Assembly (NCBI GenBank): GCA_905221605.1
Contig: CAJNDS010002216.1
Location: 144,001 to 208,000 of the forward strand
DNA from: Symbiodinium natans
Lineage: Eukaryota > Sar > Dinophyceae > Suessiales > Symbiodiniaceae
DNA: 64,000 bases
Reading direction: 5' to 3'
Numbering within the stretch: position 1 is the stretch's first letter; the number at the start of each line of letters is the position of its first letter. Under the pieces are notes generated by a model, which was given only the letters and a program-made list of their open reading frames with translations, had not been told where the DNA came from and did no database searches. Of this stretch, positions 40,801 through 52,881 are shown piece after piece. The translations under genes were made by a program, and so were the position numbers.

Positions 40801-42781
40801 GTGGTTGCCCCCCAGTTGCTAAGGGAAGTCATAATGAGGCAGAAGGCTCCCGCTTGTTCTTCCTAGAGGTTCTAGGAGCCACGGTTCCGACAAGGAGATG
40901 CTAGCTGCCAACTTCGGGCCGCACTCGTGACTGCAGCGCACAGCTAGGGTTTAGGGTTTAAGGCTTAGGGCTTAGGGTTTAGGGTTTAGGGTTACCCCCT
41001 ATATGCCCCAAAGATTTGGGCTCAAGGGCGTTCGAGGGTCTAAAAACGGGGCACGAACACACCAAGGTCCCCACCTGCCAGCTCGAGCACTGCCTCCGCA
41101 TGCAAGAGCCAGCGAGCCTACTCCCTAACAAAAAAGGAAAGAGGGCCCTGGTCTGGGTCCTAGAAGCTACTAAGCAGGATTGAGGGAAATGGGCCAGAAT
41201 GCGTATCTTGAATCTTGAGTAGTTTGTGTCTAACATTATTCGGTACATTTTTATGCGGATTATAAGGGATACGCTTGGTAGTAATTTAGGCTTTTGTGCG
41301 AGGCTGTTGTCCAGCAGTCAGTACCGGGTCTTCTCACGAGCTCCACATGCAAAAGCACGCTCGAAAAGGTCCTAAGCCTCAGTGCCTACATATGCTAAAC
41401 CTAAACCCTAAACCCTAAACCCTAAACCGACCCGCACTAAATCACTATCTCACGAAGACTTCCTTCCAACCATACGATGACCGGCTTCTCAACTTTAAGC
41501 AGGGGGAGACGCCGGAATCTGAAAACGATTCCAATTTGGTAACTCAATTATTGAGGGGCTACTCAATTATTGAGGGGTCTGCCTTATATAGCCGCTGTAT
41601 CAAGTAGCCCCACAAAATCTAAAGATGCTCTAACCCAGTACCCACTAGAAGCCCTAAGCCTAAACCAAATTGGTACCCAGCACAAGTATGCCTTGCGCTG
41701 AGGCATTGCCCACGGGCCGGGAACGGCCCAAGCGGCCAGAAGTTCCGGCACTTTAAATGAGCGGAGGCCCAAGCGCTTCCCAAAGCCTTAAAGATCCTAA
41801 AATAGGGGGGGGGTTCCCAACATTTAACTACGGTACCCTGTTGGGGTGCTACCATACGGACTCGACTGCAATGGGGGGATTTCTTGGGGAATCCAAATCT
41901 TAAACCCTAACCCTCTCTCCACTATGGAGGGCGCAGGCAGGGGTCTTGGGTTGCGTAGCTGGAGTTGGCTTGGGTCTTAGGCGTCCCTGAGCCCTCGGGT
42001 TTGGGGTTTAGGGTTTAGGGTTTAGGGTTTAGGGTTTCGGGTTTTAGGATTCAAGGCTGTGGGGTGGTGGGGGCGGGTAGACGAGGCACAAGCCCCCATG
42101 ATCCATGTGACTGCCGAGGCCGGAGCCAAATGGGGCAGCTTGCTCATGCGGTTCGACGATGCTGCTACGGGGTTGTGCAAAGGCGATAGCCCCCAAGCCC
42201 TAAGAACCCCAAATCCCGAACTCCCCAAACCCTAAAACCCTAAAACCCTGACACCTTAAAACCCTAAAACCCTAAAACTCCCAAAACCCTAAACACCTAA
42301 ATACCTAAAACCCTAAAACTCCTAAAGCCCTAAAGCCCCAAAACCCTATACCCTCGAAATTGGGAGCCCCGTACCCCTATAGACCCATGCACTACAGCTG
42401 CAAACGCCCTCAGGCCCTCCAACAAAACAAAGCGTTAGATCTACGAGCATGCTGCTAAACCCTAAGCCCTATAACCTCCAGACTCAAAAACCTAAAAACT
42501 TTGGCCCAACAATCCGTTAGCCCTGTGAACCCGAAACGTCCCTGCTGATTGCCCCGGATTCGATAAGAAACCCAGAGCCAAAAACAAGCTCGTGAGTCCC
42601 CGAACCTGCACTAAACCCCAAACCCAAAATCTTTAAATCCCGAAATTTCGAAACCCTAAGCATGCAACCTAGAAGACCCTCCAAGCCCCACGAACCCCAT
42701 AACCTCAAGTATCCGTAAGGCTAAAAGTAGCCCCAAAGTAGGTATTACTTACAGACTTTAGACCCCAATGTAGGTATTCTC

Positions 42782-43016
42782 CCTAAACCCTAAACCCTAA
42801 ACCCTAAACCCTAAACCCTATACTTGGAGCCCTAGGGTGTTGCCCGAAGTTCGGCCAACACCCGAACCTCCGAACCCCAAAGCTTCGATCTTTGAACCCT
42901 CAAGCCCCAAGGAGCCCTAAGCCCTAAACCCTAAACCCTAAACCCTAGTATCCCTAAACCCTAAACCCTAAACCCTAAACCCTAAACCCTAAACCCTAAA
43001 CCCTAAACCCTAAACT
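42782..43016 (-). repeat. Two CCCTAAA arrays
   Basis: Heptamer tracts at 42782-42820 and 42913-43016, the second with one CCCTAGTAT interruption; a GC-rich spacer of about 90 bp lies between. Confidence 0.9.
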
Positions 43017-43638
43017 CCAAACCCGCCTAAACCCTAAAAACTCCAAGGCCCAGAACCCTAAACTCCAAGACCCTCAGTCGGGTGGCGCTACTTTTGCAAC
43101 AGCAGCTCTTTCGGGTCGAGGGCGTCGCTGGTCCCGGGGAGGGCTCCGGTTTCGAGCCGTAGGGTTTAGGGGCTTAAGTTTTATAGGCTTTTATTTAAGG
43201 GTTCAGGGCGCGGGCAGTGTGGGCTTTAGGACCTTCGGGTTTAGAGTTTAGGCCCGAGGGCTTAATGTAAGGGATGAATGGGGCAGGTGCCTAGGTGAAA
43301 GCCGATGAGTCGGGGCTTTGGGTTTGGGGAAATTGCTGTGACGACGGTTACGATGATAACATCAGATGGAAATACGATTAGTATAAAGAATGTCAATAAT
43401 ATAATAATAATAATAATAAGAAGAATAGCAAGCGGAGGACATTCCAGATGGCGGGAGATGTTGGAGCCCCTACATATGCGTAATTTGGCATCAGTCGAGG
43501 AGACATCGCCTGCTTCCTTGTTGGGGTTATATCAAAAAACATGTTTACTTGGCTGCACTTAGCAGGGTAGCTATGGATTTAATTTTTAGCTGCCTTATTA
43601 ACAAACCCAGTAAACCCCAAAAGGGCAAGGATCTAAAG

Positions 43639-43983
43639 TTACTGTAAAGCACCACAGAGTTTATTCCTATTGGGAAGTTGGGAAGATAATAACGAAAATG
43701 CAAAATTACAACCAACAAGGACCCAGTCGCTGGGCAGCACTATCAAGCTCTCCATGCGAAGCAGCTGGCGAGAGGAAAGCTGCATGGACTGCACGTTGTC
43801 TTCACAACTTGAAGGTTCGTCCCTGAAGCTACGGTTGAAGATTTTTGTGGGGCTTTCTTGAGAGATGAGACTTCTTCGGCAACCGTAAAAAACGATATGT
43901 AGTTTGGGAATGCCACGTACCCCTCTCGCCCAGCGAAGAGCGTCGCTGGCCAGCAAGATGCAGCCTCGATCGCGGCCTCCCAA
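43639..43983 (-). CDS. 114-codon open frame in repeat-poor island; unrecognised
   Basis: TTG-led open frame. The N-terminal part reads GRDRGCILLASDALRWARGV then RGIPKLHIVFYGCRRSL, followed by a Ser/Glu-rich middle and a hydrophobic end. The island 43260-43980 lacks heptamers. A 63-codon + frame overlaps (43670-43861). Normal composition but no motif I can name. Confidence 0.28.
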   Translation of the reverse strand: MGGRDRGCILLASDALRWARGVRGIPKLHIVFYGCRRSLISQESPTKIFNRSFRDEPSSCEDNVQSMQLSSRQLLRMESLIVLPSDWVLVGCNFAFSLLSSQLPNRNKLCGALQ

Positions 43984-44304
43984 GGGTTTAGGGTTTAGGG
44001 TTTAGGGTTTGGGGAACCCCTGGAAACCTCAAGCCCCGGCGCTTGTCGTTGTGAGGGCCAACGAAGGCACGAAACCCGAAGCCCTAAATCCAGCTAAATC
44101 TTCAACCCTAAACCCATCTAAATCTTCAACCCCCTAAACCCATCTCAACCTCAAACCCAAAACCCACGGAAACCCTACTGAGGCCTGATTCCTGAAGTAT
44201 CCGCTTAGAGTCGAACTCGAGGGGTCTGGAAAACGGGGCGATCAGGGCTTAGAGTTAGGGGGTTTCGGGTTTGGGGGGGTAGGGCATAACATCCTAATTC
44301 CTTT

Positions 44305-44515
44305 ACATATATATATATATATATACACATACGCATACATATACATATACATATGCATATACATATACATGTACATATACATATATATATATATATATAC
44401 GATGGATAAATAAATCAATATATATATATAGATATATATACATATACGTATATATTGGTATATATACATATATATACAGATATATACATATGCTATACGG
44501 TATATTCTCTATATG
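44305..44515. repeat. TA/CATA microsatellite
   Basis: About 210 bp of ATATAC, CATATA and pure TA words; Tyr/Ile/Met-rich frames are artefacts. Confidence 0.95.
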
Positions 44516-44599
44516 ATTTGGGTTCCAGAGTCTGTTTGTGATGTCGGGTAGGCACGTCTAGAGCACGCAGTTTCTGTGGACGTGCGGGGCTTCACCGTC

Positions 44600-44768
44600 T
44601 ACCTGGGACTCGATTTACCTAAAGGTTTAGGGTTTAGGGTTTAGGGTTTAGGGTTTAGGGTTTAGGGTTTAGGGTTTAGGGTTTAGGGTTTAGGGTTTAG
44701 GGCTACCCTTAAGTAGCAGGAATAGCCCATAACATGCCATAAAACTGTAGGTGCAGAGGGTCCCAGGT
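44600..44768. mobile_element. Family G foldback element G3 containing a telomeric array
   Basis: Left arm TACCTGGGACTCGATTTACC, right arm GGTGCAGAGGGTCCCAGGT. Between them lie eleven perfect TTTAGGG (44625-44702) and about 40 bp of unique sequence. Copy G1 has no array. Confidence 0.65.
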
Positions 44769-45763
44769 CGGCTTTGCTTTAGGTGGGGTCGTTGGTTGAA
44801 GGTTCAGGATCCAGAGTTTAGGAGGCAGAGACAGGGAACTGAGGGAGACTCGGCCCAGAACCCTTTGAGTCCCCGAAAGCCCCTAAAGCCCCTAAAGGCC
44901 CTAAACCCCTAAAGCCCTCAACCCCTAAAGCCCTAAACTAGAACCACAAACCCCCAAATCCCTGAAGCCCTAAACCCCCCAAACTCGAGCCACAAACCCC
45001 TCAAGTTCAAACCTTACAAAGCTGCCAGAAGCAGGCCTTGTCAGGATGACCGTCGTAGGGTGCCCCAGCAGCCTGGTCCGCAAAACTGTACCCTGAACCC
45101 CCCAAGCCCCCTTGACCCAGCTGTGTCTTAGGAATTGTAGCACCCAAAAGAAACAAATTTACTTCCGAGTATCCCCAAGAAACGGCAAAAAAAAAACCCT
45201 AAACCCCAAACCTAAACCCTAAACCCTAAACCCAAAGACCCCCGCAGCCCAAGCCTGACCCGGTGCCAGCGCAGCACGCCTGGCCGACGCGGAGGGTGAG
45301 TTTTTGGGCATTGTTCGTTTTGTGTTTTTTGTTGTTTTTGTTATTTTTGTTTTTTTGTTGGGGTGTTGGTTGGGGTTTAGGTGGTTTTGGGGCTGTTGGG
45401 GGTGTTCGGGTTTCTTGGGTTTGGGAGGGTTTGGGAGGGTTTTATTTTTGGTTTTTGCTTTCGGGCGGTTTAGGGGCTGTTCAGAGCTCAGGGTTTCCCA
45501 GGAGGTCTGCATGAGCCCCCCATGAGCCATTAAGAAGATAGTTGCCAAGTATCTTGGGGCCTGTAGCTTCCCTTCTACTTGAAAGATCCTACTAAGATTC
45601 AGGGAATCTTTTGTAACTGGGGGCTACTTAGAGTTCTGGAGGTTGTGGGTAAGGTTCAGGGTCCCATGCAACACTAGCTTTTTTCAGATACACAGAATGA
45701 CAATACCACCCTGGGTCGTAAACTACCCCCACTTCTCTGGCCGTTTTGGGTTTAGGGGTATAG

Positions 45764-45815
45764 GTTGGGATGATCCCCCTTAGACTATCAGTCCTTCCTA
45801 AACCCTAAACCCTCT
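45764..45815. mobile_element. Family C element C2, left half joined to telomeric DNA
   Basis: TTGGGATGATCCCCCTTAGA, CTATCAGTCCTT, then CCTAAACCCTAAACCC. The right arm is missing. Confidence 0.6.
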
Positions 45816-46241
45816 TTTACAGAACCCTAAACCCTTATAAACCCTAAACCCCTTTTCTACAACCCTAGTGCGCCTCCTGGCTCAGCAAGAACTGGAGCCG
45901 TTGGTCGAGCAGACCTTTCCAAGTCTTTGGATTTAGGGTTTAGGGTTTAGGGTTTAGGGTTTAAGGTTTAGGGTTTAGGTAACCATACAAAGATGAGGGC
46001 ACCCTTTTTTGGGGGCTGTTTACTACAATAGGGAACCTTGAACCAACAAAAGGGAAGAACAAGGGCACGCAGATCCATAACGGAAGCCGAAACTACAAGT
46101 TCCACAAAATGTACCGTGAACCCTAAACCTTGATCTAGCCGGAAACCCTGAATTCTGAAACAAGCTTCGGGCTACCAGAATGCAACTCTACGGGGTATTG
46201 GGAATCCAACTCGTGCCATGGGGCCTAAACAACCCGGGTAA

Positions 46242-46475
46242 GGGTTTAGGGTTTAGGGTTTAGGGTTTAGGGTTTAGGGTTTAGGGTTTAGGGTTTAGGG
46301 TTTAGGGTTTAGGGTTTAGGGTTTAGGGTTTAGGGTTTAGGGTTTAGGGTTTAGGGTTTAGGGTTTAGGGTTTAGGGTTTAGGGTTTAGGGTTTAGGGTT
46401 TAGGGTTTAGGGTTTAGGGTTTAGGGTTTAGGGTTTAGGGTCTAGGGTTTCGGGTTTAGGGTTTCGGGTTTCGGG
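46242..46475 (+). repeat. Longest telomeric array, TTTAGGG x~28
   Basis: About 28 perfect heptamers, then TCTAGGG and TTTCGGG variants at the right edge. It ends in unique sequence and is followed from 46594 by CCCTAAA tracts, the orientation expected of a telomere-telomere fusion. Confidence 0.97.
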
Positions 46476-46733
46476 GGTGCAGGGAGCTCCTGCAATTTAG
46501 GGCGTTTGGGCCAGAGAGTTCCGCAGAGTGAGGGTCTCTGGCTTAGGGTTAAGAGTGGACAAGGCGGGTTGGTCCCCAAACCCTTCAAGGTTGAAACCCT
46601 AAACCCTAAACACCCCTGCAACCCTAAACCCTAAACCCTAAACCCTAAACCCTCAAATCCTAAACCCTACATCCTCAACTCTAAACCCTAAATTGAACCC
46701 TCAACCCTAAACCCCAAACCACTCCCATGCTCC

Positions 46734-46848
46734 ACTTGGAGGCTCATGGTACTTATTAACCAATTTTACCTGTACGTATTGCTGTACTTCTCAGTACAGA
46801 AACCCTAAACCCTAAACCCTAAACCCTATAAGTACATGAACCTCCAAG
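46734..46848. mobile_element. Family B foldback element B4 with telomeric insert
   Basis: ACTTGGAGGCTCATGGTACT against AGTACATGAACCTCCAAG. Just inside the right arm are four CCCTAAA (46800-46827). Confidence 0.8.
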
Positions 46849-47018
46849 CAGCCACAATCTTTCCGTTGCATAAGGCGCTTCCATCGTATCCTACTAACCA
46901 TAACCGCGGTTTAGGGTTTAGGGTTTAGGGTGTCTCCTGCTAAAACCATAAGCCTGCTGGCTCATTGCACTCGGGAAGCTTTTTTGTTTTTTTAAGGAGC
47001 TTTGGGCACGCAAGTAGC

Positions 47019-47177
47019 TTAAAGCAACAAAAGGAACTGCATGCGAGCCGCAACCCCAAACCTGAATCTCCCAAAGTCCGAGCCAGTTCCCCATTCGGGT
47101 TGATAGGGTTTAAGTGAGCCCTCCAGGAAGCCAAAGGCACCATCTGTCTCCTTTGCTGCAGCAAAGTCTAGCAGAAC
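47019..47177 (-). CDS. Exon-like island, 52 codons to stop
   Basis: After CTCCTGTCTGCTGATGCAG, a good acceptor on -, the frame reads VLLDFAAAKETDGAFGFLEG then SLKPYQPEWGTGSDFGRFRF, GVAARMQFLLLL and TAA. Protein-like, with a short telomere-like word inside. A GC or GA donor could end the exon earlier. Not recognised. Confidence 0.3.
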   Translation of the reverse strand, partial: VLLDFAAAKETDGAFGFLEGSLKPYQPEWGTGSDFGRFRFGVAARMQFLLLL

Positions 47178-47225
47178 CTGCATCAGCAGACAGGAGGCTG
47201 ACGGTCTATAACCTGAAGGTTTACT

Positions 47226-47326
47226 ACTAGGATGGCCCTTAAAACCCTCTGAACAATATTCCCAAACATGATTTTCTTAAACCCCGTAAGGGACAATAGA
47301 AAAATTTTTCCAAGGCCCTACCTAGA
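47226..47326 (+). mobile_element. Family E element E3
   Basis: CTAGGATGGCCCTTAAAACC, AACATGATTTTCTTAAACCC, end GGCCCTACCTAG. CTAGG is repeated inverted at the two ends. Confidence 0.65.
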
Positions 47327-47711
47327 ATAGGGTTGTATAAGGGTGCCCCAAATCCTCCGACCCCAATCCCTGTGCAAGACCTGAGTCTTGCTTCTCTTGC
47401 AAATAGACCTCTCCTACCGGACCAGCTCGAATGAACTCCAACCTGAAGCCAGAAGCCCACAAACTCGAATCAACCTTCCTTGGAGAACTCGATTTGGATC
47501 AGATTCTGACAGGGCTTCGGGTCGGGTTTGTCGGGTCCTTACTATAAGGCGACCCCTCTTTTTTGGGGTACCCCAAAAAGGTACCATCATTGTTGAGAAG
47601 TGACCATATAACGTTTAGGGCTTGTGGCGTGGGCTTTCGTGTGACATCCATGGGCGAGGGCAACGTAGTCCTGGAGATGCCCAGTGACTTTTTATAGATA
47701 CTAACCCTAGA

Positions 47712-47823
47712 TTGGCACGTTCCCCCTTGTACTAACAATCCTTAATAGGGATTAAATATAGTACCCCCACCCCCCCCATTATAATTCCGATTAAGGGCTG
47801 CTACTATAAGGGGAAACACCCCG
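47712..47823. mobile_element. Family C foldback element C3
   Basis: TTGGCACGTTCCCCCTTGTA, CTAACAATCCTTAATAGGG, then GATTAAGGGCTGCTACTATA and AGGGGAAACACCCCG. Confidence 0.7.
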
Positions 47824-48116
47824 AGCCCTCAACCCCAAACCCTAAATTTCGAAAGCAGGGTTTAGGGTCATCCGGCCCAGGGCTTATGGGGTGGGGTGCA
47901 GGGCATGGCACAAGCATCTCAACTACCATTTCCCATAGCAGTCTACCCTAAACCCTAAACCCTAAACCCTAAACCCTAAACCCTAAACCCTAAACTCTTA
48001 GGAGGATGTCTGCCTGTGCTTGAAGCGCCTGCAGCTCGGGCTTGGGTCTGTTTTGGGGGTTAGGGTGCAGGGTTGAGGGTTTATGGTTTAGGGTTTACCA
48101 GTACGGTCTATCTCTT

Positions 48117-48235
48117 TCTCTCTATATGTATATAGATAGATAGATAGATAGACGTATATATATATATGTACATACGAAATTCAGATAAAAAAATGTACAG
48201 TAATATGTATATATATATATGTAGTATATAACTTG
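48117..48235. repeat. TATA/GATA microsatellite
   Basis: TATATG, (GATA)n at about 48135-48152 and TA runs. Confidence 0.9.
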
Positions 48236-48975
48236 CTCTAACTGTGCGGCAGCTGCACATACCTGCCTTCCGGGCGACTAGGCCGTCTTTCACCAGAACG
48301 CCTTGGAAGCACAAGGCAAACAAGGGGGTTGCCCCAAACTAAGGGGTCCATGTGCTGGGGGTCTTTTCATGGGGCATCTATTGGCGTTTGGGGTTTAGGG
48401 TCTAGGGCTATTGGAAACTCCCCAAGGTTGTTAGGCGTCGGGGCTGAAAAGTTGGAAGCTGCACCCCAAGAAGCAGACGTGTCCAAAGCCCTAAAAACCC
48501 CCCGAAAAACCAGAAAGCCCCCCCCCCCCCCCAAACCCTGAACCCTCAACTCTACATCCTAAACCCTGAGCCCAAAGACCCCAGAACCCCAACGCCCCCC
48601 CAAAACTCCCAAGCAGCCCTAAACCCTAAACCGAAACCCTAAACCCTAAACCCTAAACCCCAGAAACCCAAAACTCTAAAGTCGGAGAAGGCAGGCGAGG
48701 CACGCATTTGCTGCTGAAGCGCGCTGGCCAACCCGGAGAGCAGTTGACCCTGGTTTAGGGTTTAGGGTTTAAGGCTGCTTGGTTGAGGGTTTGGGGGTTT
48801 ATGGGTCAAGGGTTTGGGGTAAGGGGGGTTAGGATCTCTGAACCCCGAACCCCAAAACCCCATTTATTGTTTGGTACGTTTGGCAGCTTCAACACAGAGA
48901 CCCCAAAACCCCTCCACTAAGGAAATATCCCTCAAATTTAGACTAGGGAACCCTATTATGATTTAAGGTATATTC

Positions 48976-49154
48976 CCCTATGGGTCCATGTACCTAATTA
49001 ATATATACTTGGGCCTTAAAGTACCTCCTATACAGGGACTTTAGGGCCCAAGTATCAAAAACCCTAAACCCTAAACCCTAAACCCTAAACCCTAGATCCC
49101 TAAACCCTAAACCCTAAACCCTAAACCCAGGGTTTAGTACATGGACCCTTAGGG
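48976..49154. mobile_element. Family D foldback element D2 with telomeric insert
   Basis: CCCTATGGGTCCATGTACCT at the left, GTACATGGACCCTTAGGG at the right. Inside the right arm about 90 bp of CCCTAAA with a CCCTAGAT interruption (49048-49130) replaces about 15 bp present in D1 and D3. Confidence 0.85.
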
Positions 49155-49954
49155 TCCCTTACTTAAGGGCTTTTGGAGTCTCTGGGAAAGTGGCCTGTCG
49201 GCGAGGTCCATCCGCGTGCTGCTGGACGGAGGCTAGGAAGTCCTTTCTTTTAAAGGGTTCTTGAGGTAGGGTTTCGGGTTTAGGGTTTAGGGTTTAGGGT
49301 TGAGGGTTTAGGGTTTAGGGTCTAGGGTTTAAGGTTTAGGGTTTAGGGTTTCGGGTTCTTCAGGGAGGGGGCTTCAAGGGGGGGTAGGTACCTAAGGAAC
49401 CTTAAAAAAGCTCAGGGAGCCTTAGGGACTATGGTACATACTCCCCTTGAACAACCCCCCACCCCTTAAGAACCCTTTCATTTTTTTTTAAAGACTCCTC
49501 AGGTCTTTACAGGGGCTTCGGGTTTAGGGCTTTCGGGTCTTCAGGGTTCCACAGAACCCTGAAGCCCCTAAACCCAAAACCCAAAACCCAAAACCCTAAA
49601 CCCTAAACCCTAAGCCCCAAGCCCTAAGCCCTAGGCCCTAAACCCTAAACCCTAAACCCCACCTGTGAAAGCGACATTCCGAAGCTGAAGCTGCGTTCTC
49701 GCAACATCGGGGCTAGGATTCCCTTGCAAGCCGTCACCCTCAAATCGAAAACAAAATCTAGGGTTTAGGGTTTAGGGCTCAGGGTTTGGGGCTAAAGCAC
49801 ATGTCAAAGTGTGGCACCTTCATTGGCTCTGAGGGCTTCCGAATTTCAGGCTCGGGAGCTTGGGATTCGACAAGGCCTTTCCAAACTTAAACCCGACACG
49901 CACTGAACCCGAGAACGCTGTAGGGTTCGGTTCGGGATCGTCCCTCAATCCTAA

Positions 49955-50023
49955 TTCCGAAAATAGGGGTACCCTATTGGGTCCTTATTATGAGGAATCC
50001 TACTACCCCTATTTCCAAAAACG
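49955..50023. mobile_element. Family A foldback element A6
   Basis: ATTCCGAAAATAGGGGTACC, TTATTATGAGGAATCCTACT, then CCCCTATTTCC. The right terminus differs. Confidence 0.65.
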
Positions 50024-50052
50024 ATTCTTAGAGTGATTCCTACCTCCTCTCG

Positions 50053-50070
50053 CCCCCCCCCCCCCCCCCC
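50053..50070 (+). repeat. Poly-C tract (18 C)
   Basis: Eighteen C after CTCTCG. Confidence 0.9.
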
Positions 50071-50214
50071 AAAGTCAGCTCCCTGCGCATCTCCACCGTG
50101 GCGCACTCCTCCTTGCCTTGCATGGAAGGGTTTAGGGTTTAGGGTTTAGGGTTTAGGGTTTAGGGTTTAGGGGTTTAGGGGTTTAGGGTAGCGTGGGACT
50201 GCATGGCATAGACC

Positions 50215-50300
50215 TACTTGGAGGTTTATGGTACGTATTAAGCAATTCTAACTGTACTTATAACCATATTAGGGCACTTAAGGGGCTTATAAGTGGGTTT
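50215..50300 (+). mobile_element. Family B element B5, left half
   Basis: TACTTGGAGGTTTATGGTAC and internal ACTGTACTTATAACC, TTATAAGTGGG. The right arm is absent. Confidence 0.6.
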
Positions 50301-51361
50301 AACCAAAATGCATTCCACATCCGTTCCGGTGATTACTTTTCGCTATCTCAAAAGAGAATGTTGTTATCCAACATCTCTTGTGGCGACCATTTTATCAAAG
50401 GAATTTTCTTGTCGTATAATCATGAAACATCCGCTCTCCCTTATCATTTCCTATTCAGCGTCCCCTAAACCCTAAACCCCAAACCCCAAACCCCAAACCC
50501 TAAACCCTAAACCCCAAACCCTAAACCCTAAACCCTAAACCCTCCGTCAACCATAAACTCTTTTCAGGGCAGCTCTTCCGGGCCTCGGCTTGCGTCATGT
50601 TACAGCGTTTAACCCTCTAGGCCGGCTAGGTTTCTTTTGGGAGGGCTTAGGATGGTTTAGGGTTTAGGGTTTAGGGGTTAAGGGGTTTAGGGTTTAGGGT
50701 AATCATGAAGGCTCAGGGGTTTAAGGCAACTTTTGTCGTTCAGGATTTTGGCATTTTGCGGTAGGAGGATCAAAGCCCAGCTGGGGCCAAGGGCTCTCCA
50801 AGGCAGTTTCGAGCACCACCATAACCTGCCGGCATTCGCTTTTTTAGGGCTCGGGCTCCTTCATGTGGAGGCTTTTTAGGGTTTAGGGTTTAGGGTAATC
50901 ATGAAGGCTCAAATTCGGCTCCCCGGTTTCTTTGTTCTTCTCTTTCTCTCTGGGGCCCTCTTACTACTTCTACAGAAAGTAGCAAAAAGGCAGCTAGAGC
51001 AACTACCACGTGGTGGAGACCTCACCCCTGAGCAAGGTCCCCCTCACAAGTCCAGAACATTCTTTCGAACCTGGGGTTTGCGGGGTTTAGGGTTTGGGGT
51101 GATCCCCAATTGTCATTCCATTTTCGAAGGGTACCTAGATGTATTCTGTGTTATCAACCATAAGCTATGCTTCTGCCCCAAAACATAAACTACATCTGAG
51201 GGGCGAACAAGCAGGACAGCAACGGACGATCCAACAGATCAGACACTAACCCAGAAGCCCTGAAACCAAACCACAAACTGCAAGCCCTACCTCGTTCCTT
51301 TGTTTCGACTTTTGGGGCTTTTCTATCCGTGAAGTTCTCCGAACTAGGGCCGCTTTTGGGG

Positions 51362-51363
<2 letters not shown>

Positions 51364-51393
<30 letters not shown>
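51364..51393. repeat. TA microsatellite
   Basis: Thirty bp of pure TA followed by GGTACGGCACCC. Confidence 0.95.
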
Positions 51394-51395
<2 letters not shown>

Positions 51396-51860
51396 TACGG
51401 CACCCTTAATTGAAGGACCCCCAAATGGGGCCCTAATTTAGAGAACCGCCCATATGCCACGCAAGAAGGAACGATCTTTGAGACTTCGGTCTCCTGCTTT
51501 GGAGTAGACCCTGGAGAAAAAAAAGGTACATACTTTTTAGGTACAAGTGGCTGTAGGAACCTAGAACCCAAAAGGCGTACCAGGATGGGCTACTATACCC
51601 TAGTATACCCAAAAAACCCTTGAAAAGGCCCTTTCTAGGGTTAATTATGGGCATGATTTGGCCTAATATCCCATCCTGGCAGTACTCCAAAACCCAGACG
51701 GTCAGCGCAAAAGAAATCTGGCTGGCCTAAGCGGCCTAAACCCTAAAACCTACAACCTAAACCCTAAACCCTGAAATCTGGCTGGCCTCCTCCTCCAGCA
51801 TGCCAGTCTTGGCATAGTCCCAAATCCTGGCGCTACCCGTCGTCCAGCGACCGTTAAACC

Positions 51861-52052
51861 CTAAACCCGAAACCCTAAACCCGAAACATCAAGCGACTCG
51901 GGGGAAGGGGTGGTGAGTCTCAGGCATCCTTCTTGGGAAGCGGGCTTTGCTTCAGCGGGCTTTGCGTTCGGTGTGTACCTTAAAACGGATTCAGTCGCCG
52001 TCCTCTCCATGATCTCATTGAAGAGAGCTGCTAGGACCTGCGTGTGGCCCAA
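51861..52052 (-). CDS. Open island of ~55 codons ending in telomeric sequence
   Basis: Frame GHTQVLAALFNEIMERTATE then SVLRYTPNAKPAEAKPASQE and CLRLTTPSPESLDV, after which codons become telomere-like. The nominal start is TTG and the frame is open further upstream. CCACACGCAG before VLAALF is a possible acceptor (exon from about 52038). Protein-like helix, then an Ala/Lys/Pro linker. Unrecognised. Confidence 0.32.
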   Translation of the reverse strand: MGHTQVLAALFNEIMERTATESVLRYTPNAKPAEAKPASQEGCLRLTTPSPESLDVSGLGFRV

Positions 52053-52301
52053 GGCCCGGGGTGTCTAAGTGTATGAGTTTTAGGGCCTTGCGGGTTTCGG
52101 AATATAGGGGCGCGTGTGAAGGTTCAAGGGCTTCCTACAAGCATCAAAAACAAGGCCAGGAACTCTTGTGGGGGAGGTGCGAAAGAACACCACAGTCAGC
52201 CTGGCCAGGCTCACGACCACCAGGCTGCAGAGTCCAAAGCAAAACTACCCCCAACAACCCTCAGTCCCGAAATCACAAACCCAAACCCGAAACACGGCAT
52301 C

Positions 52302-52303
52302 CT

Positions 52304-52334
<31 letters not shown>

Positions 52335-52384
52335 AACATACATACATATACCTAGAAACAAATACATATATACATATATATATC
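52302..52384. repeat. TA/CATA microsatellite
   Basis: TA run then ACATATACATA words. Confidence 0.9.
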
Positions 52385-52563
52385 TCTTTCCTATACCGGC
52401 ATAGGCTCCACACAGCGACTCAAGCGGGAGCTCTAGCAATGTCGCCCGGAGCCCTTAAGAACCCTAAGCTCCAGGTCTAAACCATCGAGCAAACATTCCA
52501 TGAACACACCCTCAGCTCAAGTGAAACTCTCTTTCGATAGGTCGTTGGTGCGTAGGATACCAC

Positions 52564-52720
52564 GCTCTCTCTCTCTCTCTCTAAACCCTAAACCCTAAAC
52601 CCTAAACCCTAAACCCTAAACCCTAAACCCTAAACCCTAAACCCTAAACCCTAAACCCTAAACCCTAAAGCCTAAGCCCTACCCTAAGCCCCAAGCCCTA
52701 AGCCCTAAGCCCTAAGCCCT
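52564..52720 (-). repeat. CT microsatellite joined to CCCTAAA array
   Basis: (CT)n at 52564-52582 passes straight into twelve CCCTAAA and then a block of CCCTAAG variants. Confidence 0.95.
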
Positions 52721-52881
52721 GAGAAGGCTGCCTTCTCGGGCGCATCTTTCTCGTCTGTGGCATGCAGCAAAGCCTTGGCGCAAAGTGTCCGCATTGAGAC
52801 CATCGCCTTGGGGTGTCTTCCTAGAATGGCCCTCAAGGGTTAGGGTTTAGGGTTTAGGGTTAGGGTTAAGGGTGTAGGGTT

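Noticed and set aside
41020-41040. TTTGGGCTCAAG, resembling the dinoflagellate spliced-leader relic end TTTTGGCTCAAG
   Set aside because: Differs in the critical region, lacks the upstream CCATT part, and is a single chance-length match.
46242-46475. True chromosome end
   Set aside because: The array is internal, ends in unique sequence and is followed by 17 kb more of the same mixed domain.
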